Shown here in pieces: positions 57,840 to 64,000 of a DNA stretch of 64,000 bases. This DNA comes from Smallanthus sonchifolius (taxonomy: Eukaryota > Streptophyta > Magnoliopsida > Asterales > Asteraceae). The stretch covers positions 21,954,001 through 22,018,000 of the forward strand of contig CM042032.1 in the NCBI GenBank assembly GCA_023525975.1. The letters are read 5' to 3'. The translations under genes were made by a program, and so were the position numbers. Every line of letters starts with the position of its first letter. Positions within the stretch are counted from its first letter, which is position 1. The notes under the pieces are model-generated. The model was not told the DNA's origin. It saw only the letters and a list, made by a program, of their open reading frames with translations, and did not search any database.

Positions 57840-59422
57840 CACAAGCAGGCTATTGCATGGAGGATTATGGACATTAAGGGAATTAATCCCTCTTTCTGTA
57901 CCCATAAGATCCTTATGGAGGATGACTACAAGCCCGATGTGCCGCACCAGAGGAGGTTGAACCCAAACATGCAGGAGGTAGTGAAGAAGGAGGTGATTAA
58001 GTTACTTAACGCTGGTTTGATTTATCCCATCTCCAATTCACCTTGGGTTAGCCCGATTCAGGTTGTCCCTAAGAAGGGAGGCATGACTGTTATCACCAAC
58101 GAGAGGAATGAGCTGATTCCTACTCGTACAGTCACAGGTTGGAGAGTTTGCATCGATTACCGCAAACTCAATGATGTTACTCGGAAAGACCATTTCCCCC
58201 TCCCGTTCATTGATCAGATGTTGGAGAGACTAGCGGGGAAGATGTTCTATTGTTTCCTAGATGGCTTCTCTGGCTACTTCCAGATCCCGATTGCTCTTGA
58301 GGACCAGGAGAAGACGACATTCACATGTCCCTATGGCACATTTGCTTATCGCGGATGCCCTTTGGATTGTGTAATGCTCCGGCCACTTTCCAGCGTTGCA
58401 TGGTGGCCATTTTCCATGATATAATTGAGGACTCGATGGAGGTTTTCATGGATGACTTTTCTGTGTTTGGGAGTTCCTTTGATTACTGTCTTAGGAATCT
58501 GGAGAGAATGTTGGCCAGGTGCGAGCAGGCCAATCAAGTGTTGAACTGGGAGAAATGCCACTTCATGGTGAAGGAGGGCATTGTGCTTGGGCACAAGTTT
58601 TCATGCGCGAGGATTGAGGTTGATAGAGCTAAGATTGATACCATATCTAAGCTGCCCCCGCCCACTTATGTGAAATCTATTCGAAGTTTCCTTGGTCATG
58701 CGGCCTTTTACAGACGCTTTTTTAGAGATTTTTCTAAGATTGCCCGACCGATGACCCAACTTCTTGAGAAGGAAGCCCAGTTCGTGTTCTCCGACGAATG
58801 GCTTAGTGCATTCAATTTGTTGAAAGAGAAGTTGGTGAATGCCCCTATCATGGTGGCACCTGATTGGAAGCTGCCATTTGAGATCATGTGTGACGTGAGT
58901 GACTTCGCTGTTGGGGCGGTCTTAGGACAGAGGAGAGAGAAGTAGTTGCACCCGATTTATTATGCGAGTAAGACGCTCAATGACGCACAGGAGCACTACA
59001 CCACGACGGAGAAATAGCTCCTAGCCGTTGTCTTCGCTTTCGATAAATTCTGAACTTATCTCGTCCTATCAAAGACCATTGTATTCACTGACCATGCAGC
59101 TCTTCGGCACCTGTTCAGCAAACAGGATGCCAAACCCCGGCTAATCCAGTGGGTTTTGCTGCTTCAGGAGTTCGACATTGAGATCTGCGATAAGAAGGGC
59201 GCGGAGAATGTCGCAGCGGACCACTTATCCCGTCTTGAGTGCTCAGCTTCATCTGAACTTGTGGGGTCATCCATAAATGACAATTTTCCCCACGAGTTTC
59301 TCATGCACATACAGACGCAGGATGAGGAGTGTCCATGGTTTGCTGATTTTGCAAACTTTCTTGCTAGTGGGATTGTGATTAAGGGCTTAACACATCAGCA
59401 GAAGTGAAAGTTCTTTGCGGAT
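57840..59422 (+). pseudogene. C: reverse transcriptase and RNase H, broken
   Basis: RT motifs are SPWVSPIQVVPKKGG, WRVCIDYRKLN, FLDGFSGYFQI and, after a one-base shift near 58360, MPFGLCNAPATF and the catalytic FMDDFSVFG (about 58446). The thumb/connection has FLGHAAFYRRFFRDF. RNase H starts with CDVSDFAVGAVLGQ. Stops occur at 58943, near 59017, near 59052 and at 59405. FTDHAALRHL and AADHLSRLE mark its end. FMDDFSVFG is characteristic of Athila/Tat polymerases. Confidence 0.87.
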
Positions 59423-60571
59423 GTGAAGCACTATCTTTGGGAGGATCCTTATTTGTTTCGATTCGGGGCTGATCAGATCGTGCGCAGGTGTGTGTTTGGA
59501 GATGAGGCACGACAGGTACTTAGACACTGTCATGAGGGCCCAATAGGTGGACATCATGGAGCTACCTTGACCGCAAAGAAGGTCTTTGACGTCGGTTTCT
59601 TCTGGCCTACCATCTTCCGGGATGCTCATGAGATGATCCGAGCTTGTGACGCTTGCCAAAGGGCGAGCAACATTTCGTCAAGGAATGAGATGCCCCAGAA
59701 CAGCATCCATACTTGTGAGATTTTTGATGTGAGGGGTATTGACTTTATGGGACCTTTCCCAGCTTCTCGTGGCAAACGATATATCCTAGTGGCTGTTGAC
59801 TACATTTCTAAGTGGGCTGAGGCTCAAGCCTTTCCTACTAATGATGCTAGGGTGGTTGTTCGATTTCTGAAAAAACTGTTCTCTCGCTTTGGTGCCCCCA
59901 AAGCTCTTATTAGTGACCGTGGGACCCACTTCTGCAACTCCCAGTTAGAGAAGGCTCTATCACGATATGGTGTGAACCATAGATTCTCTACAGCCTACCA
60001 TCCACAGACTAGTGGACAGGTAGAGGTCACGAACCGCGGCATAAAGCGGATTCTTGAGAAGACGGTTGGTCAGAACTGTAAGGATTGGTCGGATAGGTTA
60101 GATGATGCGCTTTGGGCCTTCCGGACTGCGTATAAGACGCCTATTGGTACCACACCATTTAGGTTGATCTATGGGAAGGCGTGCCATCTTCCGGTGGAGT
60201 TGGAGAATAAGGCTTATTGGGCGTTGAAGGAGGTGAATTTTGACTTGGTGAGCGCGGGTGAGAACCGGTTCACTCAGATTCATGAGCTTGATGAGTTGAG
60301 GAGTCAATCCTATGCAAAATCCACGATCTACAAGGAGCGCACTAAGAGTTTACATGACCGACGCTTGAAGGACAAGAAGGAATTCCGAGTGGGTGGTCGT
60401 GTGTTGCTTTACAACTCTAGGTTGCGATTGTTTCCCGGGAAGTTAAAGTCCCGATGGACGGGTCCCTACACGGTTAAGGAGGTGTTTCCTTATGGGACCG
60501 TCGAGATTGAGCACCAAGATGGGAGGATCTTCAAGGTCAACAGTCATCGTCTTAAGCCATACATCGATTGA
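59423..60571 (+). pseudogene. C: integrase (uninterrupted but part of a broken pol)
   Basis: The 382-codon frame holds the zinc-binding domain (H-x3-H near HEGPIGGHHG and C-x2-C in ACDACQRA), then the core: GIDFMGPF (first D), ISDRGTHF (second D) and GQVEVTNRGIKRIL (E). The C-terminal part (RVLLYNSRLRLFPGKLKSRW) is the usual Athila end. There is no chromodomain. Though this domain is open, RT upstream is not, so the protein could not be made from this copy in the normal way. Confidence 0.88.
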
Positions 60572-60929
60572 CCAGTTGACCCGGCATTGGAGGTAGTTGA
60601 CCTCCACCCCAAGGACAAATGAATTCGGGGACTTGAGTCTAGCTAACGACTCGTTAATAAACTTAGCCTGTTTCGGTATCATCTATGGTAACGATTCTTA
60701 GATTTTGTTTCTATGTTTATTTTCCTATTTTTATTTTTATTTTTTTTAGGATTTTACCATTTATTTTTGAGTTTAGGTGATCGGAACGTGTTTTGGATCA
60801 AGCAGACTTGGGTTGATGATTAGGATGTCTCAGGTATGTTTTCTAAATTTTTAAAAATTTTAGTTTGGAAGAATCGCAGTCGGATTTGGTATAATCTGCA
60901 TAAAAAATAGGGTCTGTGTCTGCTAAGGG
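60572..60929 (+). other. C: non-coding region after pol
   Basis: No gene. It contains a possible splice donor, CAG followed by GTATGT, near 60832. Confidence 0.5.
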
Positions 60930-61037
60930 ACACGATCGTGCCTCCCACTGTGGCGCGGTCGTGCCTTTTACCCTTGACGCGGTCGTGCCTTAGCACTAGG
61001 CACGGTCGTGCCTCCTTGTTTGGGGGCCTGTATAAAT
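60930..61037 (+). promoter_or_regulatory. C: internal palindromes followed by TATAAAT, candidate ORF1 promoter
   Basis: Four family palindromes (CACGATCGTGCC, GGCGCGGTCGTGCC, GACGCGGTCGTGCC, GGCACGGTCGTGCC) end at 61012, and TATAAAT lies at 61031-61037. About 120 bases of pyrimidine-rich leader follow, then a splice donor at 61156/61157. The module matches that of the C LTR. Confidence 0.6.
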
Positions 61038-61156
61038 TGATTTTAAATATCAAAATGCTCAGACACTCCCCCAAACAACTCGCAAATAGTCCGACCCTCC
61101 CTATGCGATTCTCCCTGACACCTTCCTTTGCCGTTTTCTCCTTCCATACAATCCAG

Positions 61157-61785
61157 GTATGTCCCATGAACTAATCTTGTTCGTTTTGCGTATAGGACTG
61201 TTAATTCTTGTTAAAGTTAGGTTTTTATTCGTTATTTTAAGTTTTTACTTGTTTGATCAGTTAACATAGTTTCGTTGGTGTAAATAGTTGAAAAATGATG
61301 TTGGAAACGGCCTACAATGTCATGGTTGCAAAAGCCCCTTCATAAACGTACGAAAAATGGTTCAATTTTGCCTCTGAAAACCCTAAAATGGGTTGAGCAC
61401 GATCGCGCTCATGACCGGGCGCGGTCGTGCTTGGCTTTTGTAGTTTCCAGGAAGTAGTTTTTGGTTGAGCGCGGCCGTGTCTCCTACTAGCGCGGTCGTG
61501 CCAACTTGGGTTTGTTCTAGGCGCGGCCGTGTGTTTCTCTAGCGTGGTCGTGGTCTTCATTTTTTCACCTAGGCGCGGTTGTTCCCTGACCTGGCGCGAC
61601 AATGTTTCCGGGTTGGGACTGCCCGTGGTCGGCCACAGCGTGACTGTGGGCTTGGATTTTGGCCTTAGCGCGGTCGTGCCCCTTTCCAGGCGTGACCGTG
61701 CCCCCTTCATAATTAGGTAAGAAACTTCATAAATTCAGTCTAGCGTCTACATAACTGTTCTGATTTCATTTTTGTTGTCTTGCAG
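61157..61785 (+). other. C: candidate intron ahead of the ORF1-like gene
   Basis: The donor CAG followed by GTATGT (61157) and the acceptor TTTTTGTTGTCTTGCAG (ending 61785) would place the ORF1 ATG at the start of exon 2. A further palindrome cluster (61395-61705) lies inside it. This is predicted from splice-site form only. Confidence 0.45.
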
Positions 61786-63093
61786 ATGGCAGGCAACCGG
61801 GATCACCCATACTTGGAGTTTGATCTCAACGAGCATGAGTACGACGCTCGTCTTGACGTTTTGTGGCCCAGTCGGGGCCGGATTTTGGTTGCACGATGCC
61901 TTAAGCCAGCTGCTATCGACATCATCGGTCAGCGGGACCGATAGAATGATCTTGTCACCACCCCCTGGCGCCGTTTGTTCAGGTTCCATGTTATCCAGTA
62001 CGTAGAGCTTGTGATGGAGTTTTTCTCCACGTATGAGTTCGATTATCCTTGCGCAGACCTAGAGCAGCCCGAGACGATTAGGTTTAGGCTAGGCAGGGAG
62101 TGGCGAGTGATGTCCGTTGCCAGGTTCGGGAGACTATTGGGTCTGTATACAAGGCAGGAGCTTCAGACAAAGATATTCACCAAGGGTATCACCGAGTTTC
62201 CGACAGAGGAGGATAAGGACCATTTCTGGCACGAGTTTGGTTTTGGGATTTATGATCCGAGTCTGACCAAGGCTTCGAGCCTTCGGAATCCTCTGCACCG
62301 TGTTTTTCATCGTTGAATTGTGTATTCTATTTTTGGTCGAGGACATGGAGAGACGGTGGTGAACCTGAGGGAGCTATTTTATCTGTTTTGCCTTGTACGC
62401 CCACGCACCTGCAATCTTGCGCATTCTATCGTGGGGTACTTGGTGAACAGTTCAGGGCGCGATGTTACCAGCACTATCTGTGGAGGGCACTTTCAGTTGT
62501 TGACCGATGATCTGATAGGGGACCTGACCCCTGTGGCAGAGACCGTCGTGATGACCGTGCAGACACTAAGAAACATGTACGTCACTCGTCGTGGCACAGG
62601 AGGCATTCGATTGGTTGACAGATGGGGACGGATTTGGGATCCATATCGTCCAGGCCCCGATCCAAATGTTGTCCAGGCCAAGGCCGAGGCTATAGCCGCC
62701 GCCCATCAGGCGCATACGGTTCAGCAGGAGCACAAGCAACACGGGTATGATCACGAGCACCATGTTGAGGATCTGATTGCCCCTCCGCCTCCACCACCAC
62801 CTCCGGTTACCATCACCCATGATTTATTCATGAGCTACTGGGCCTGGCAGTATGAGGTCCAGTGCGCCGCTGCTGCTGCTGGCGGGGCACCATACATGGT
62901 TACCCTCCCATTCTTTATGCAACCGGAGCAGCAGCCCGGTCAGCCACCACCATCTCCACCGCACCATCAGTCACCACCGCACCATCAGTCACCACCGCAA
63001 CATCAGTCACCACCACCATCACCACCCGAAGGAGGTGGAGCCGAGGGGGGCGAGGGTGTCGACCTTGCTCTCGAGGATTTTGAGATGGAGTAG
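61786..63093 (+). pseudogene. C: ATHILA ORF1-like protein, two stops
   Basis: From the ATG at 61786 (MAGNRDHPYLEF) one frame runs 435 codons to 63093, broken by TAG at 61942 and TGA at 62314; both are probably former TGG codons. Landmarks are YVELVMEFFSTYEFDY, GREWRVMSVARFGRLLGLY and WHEFGFGIYDPSLTKASS, which fit the ATHILA ORF-1 family as I know it, then NLRELFYLFCLV and AHSIVGYLVN. The C-terminus is Gln/His/Pro-rich (PPPPPPPP, then HHQSPP repeats near 62960-63020) with an acidic end. The family lies after pol and is sometimes called env-like, but no signal peptide or membrane segment is clear here. Confidence 0.75.
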
Positions 63094-64000
63094 TAGTGCC
63101 CTCCACTGTTTTGGTATCACATTTTGTTGAGTTGTAATTTTGTTGTACTGTACAAACTCTTATTCCACGCTTTGGCGTTTGTTGTTGTTTCCTTGTACTT
63201 TTGTTTTCGTGTACTGTTATATATATTTGTCTTTACATTTCTGTTTTATTTTGGCTTGATGTTACTGATCTGTGTTTGATGTTGTTAGTCTTGATTAGAT
63301 CTTGGAATCGTGGAACTACGTGGAATGTCATTTTTGTGCGTAGGCTTTTTGCGTGTGCCATGATCGACATGAGGGAAGTTTCAGTTCTCCCTTCACACTT
63401 CATTGCATTGCATTCTATTTTGCTTTGCATGTTTTTGTACACATTGAGGGAAATGTATGTTTCTAAGTGTGGGGTTGGGTGTTTATTCTTCGCTTTACAT
63501 TGATGGCAATGTACGATTCTAAGTGTAGGGTGGGAATTTATTCACGCGGTGTTTGTCCTTTTGAGCATTTTATCACTTCATTTTTTAGAAAATCTTCCTT
63601 CATAATTTTTATTGGCACTAAATTAGTTTTATAAAATTAAAAAACACAAAAATATAATAAAAGTTAACCATTTAGCATTCACAATTTTTAGTAAATAATA
63701 GAGGTTTGATTTTTCGAAAGCAATTGAGATAGAAATTCCATCGAGTCAAACCCAATTTTTTGTGATAACCATGAGTTTTAGTGGGCTAAACGAATGAATT
63801 GCATGTAACCTTTTGCTTACACCCATTCCTTTCCATTTCCGTCAGTTATTTTTTAGCCTTGATAGCTTTAGACATTGTTTGCTCTCGTTTTTGCGGAATT
63901 GAGTGTGGCGGATGTTTCATGCTTGTTAGAACTTGCTTTTAGTATACATTTCGAAATCATGAACATAAATATTGCCTAAAAATGATTGAGGCATTAGGAT
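63094..64000 (+). other. C: 3' untranslated region
   Basis: No gene. Near 63435-63530 are two copies of a CATTGAGG...AATGTA then TAAGTGTGGGG-like motif, shared with element D in the equivalent position. The 3' LTR must begin to the right of the window. Confidence 0.6.

Larger units (their letters stand above)
53090..64000 (+). mobile_element. Element C: Athila-type Gypsy with ATHILA ORF1-like gene, 3' end outside
   Basis: 5' LTR (start uncertain, 53080-53160, to 54826), tRNA-Asp primer-binding site (54833-54850), gag, protease, RT, RNase H, integrase, an internal promoter-like module and a post-pol ORF are in order on the plus strand. The 3' LTR is not reached. It interrupts Copia B inside RT. 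Stops are frequent, but most reading frames remain recognisable. Confidence 0.9.

Overview
The window is plant nuclear repeat DNA. I see no host gene: almost every base belongs to a nested stack of LTR retrotransposons or to a decayed caulimovirus-like insertion. tRNA-iMet and tRNA-Asp primer-binding sites, Sirevirus, chromovirus and Athila proteins, and AT-rich flanks all point to a eudicot. The style of the chromovirus gag-pol suggests Asteraceae, but that is an inference from memory.

Layout, left to right: (A) 1-4472, minus strand, 5' part of a Copia/Sirevirus-like element that continues past the left edge. 4473-8283, two head-to-head pieces of an endogenous pararetrovirus. 8284-8537 plus 21821-23742, what looks like a minus-strand Gypsy LTR (E), split by (1) 8538-21820, a complete but broken plus-strand Sirevirus with an env-like ORF. 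23743-24789, non-coding remnant. 24790-25121 plus 33598-35239, another LTR-like remnant (G), split by (D) 25127-33592, a minus-strand Athila derivative with gag and protease but no polymerase, flanked by the target duplication CTTAG. 35240-35272 plus 45993-46672, the 3' LTR of (B), a minus-strand Sirevirus of A's family, split by (F) 35273-45992, a very young plus-strand chromovirus. 46673 to about 53090, the interior of B (env-like ORF, RNase H, RT), cut off by (C) about 53090 to beyond 64000, a plus-strand Athila element with a post-pol ATHILA ORF1-like gene.

The main observation is a shared regulatory layout. Each family carries its own short palindrome (arms 6-10 bp, centre 2-4 bp), repeated many times in the LTR close to a TATA box. 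In elements 1, B and C the same family palindrome recurs inside the element, again followed by a TATA box, just upstream of the env-like ORF; D keeps an internal copy too. In 1 and C the env-like ATG directly follows a good 3' splice acceptor. This suggests a second, LTR-derived internal promoter for the env-like gene, reached independently in Copia and Gypsy lineages.

Element F stands out in three ways. Its 2396-bp LTRs differ at only two positions that I can see. It has an extra ORF upstream of gag that encodes a coiled-coil, C-terminally membrane-anchored protein. It has an abnormal 3' end: a duplicated leader and primer-binding site and a 16-bp target duplication.
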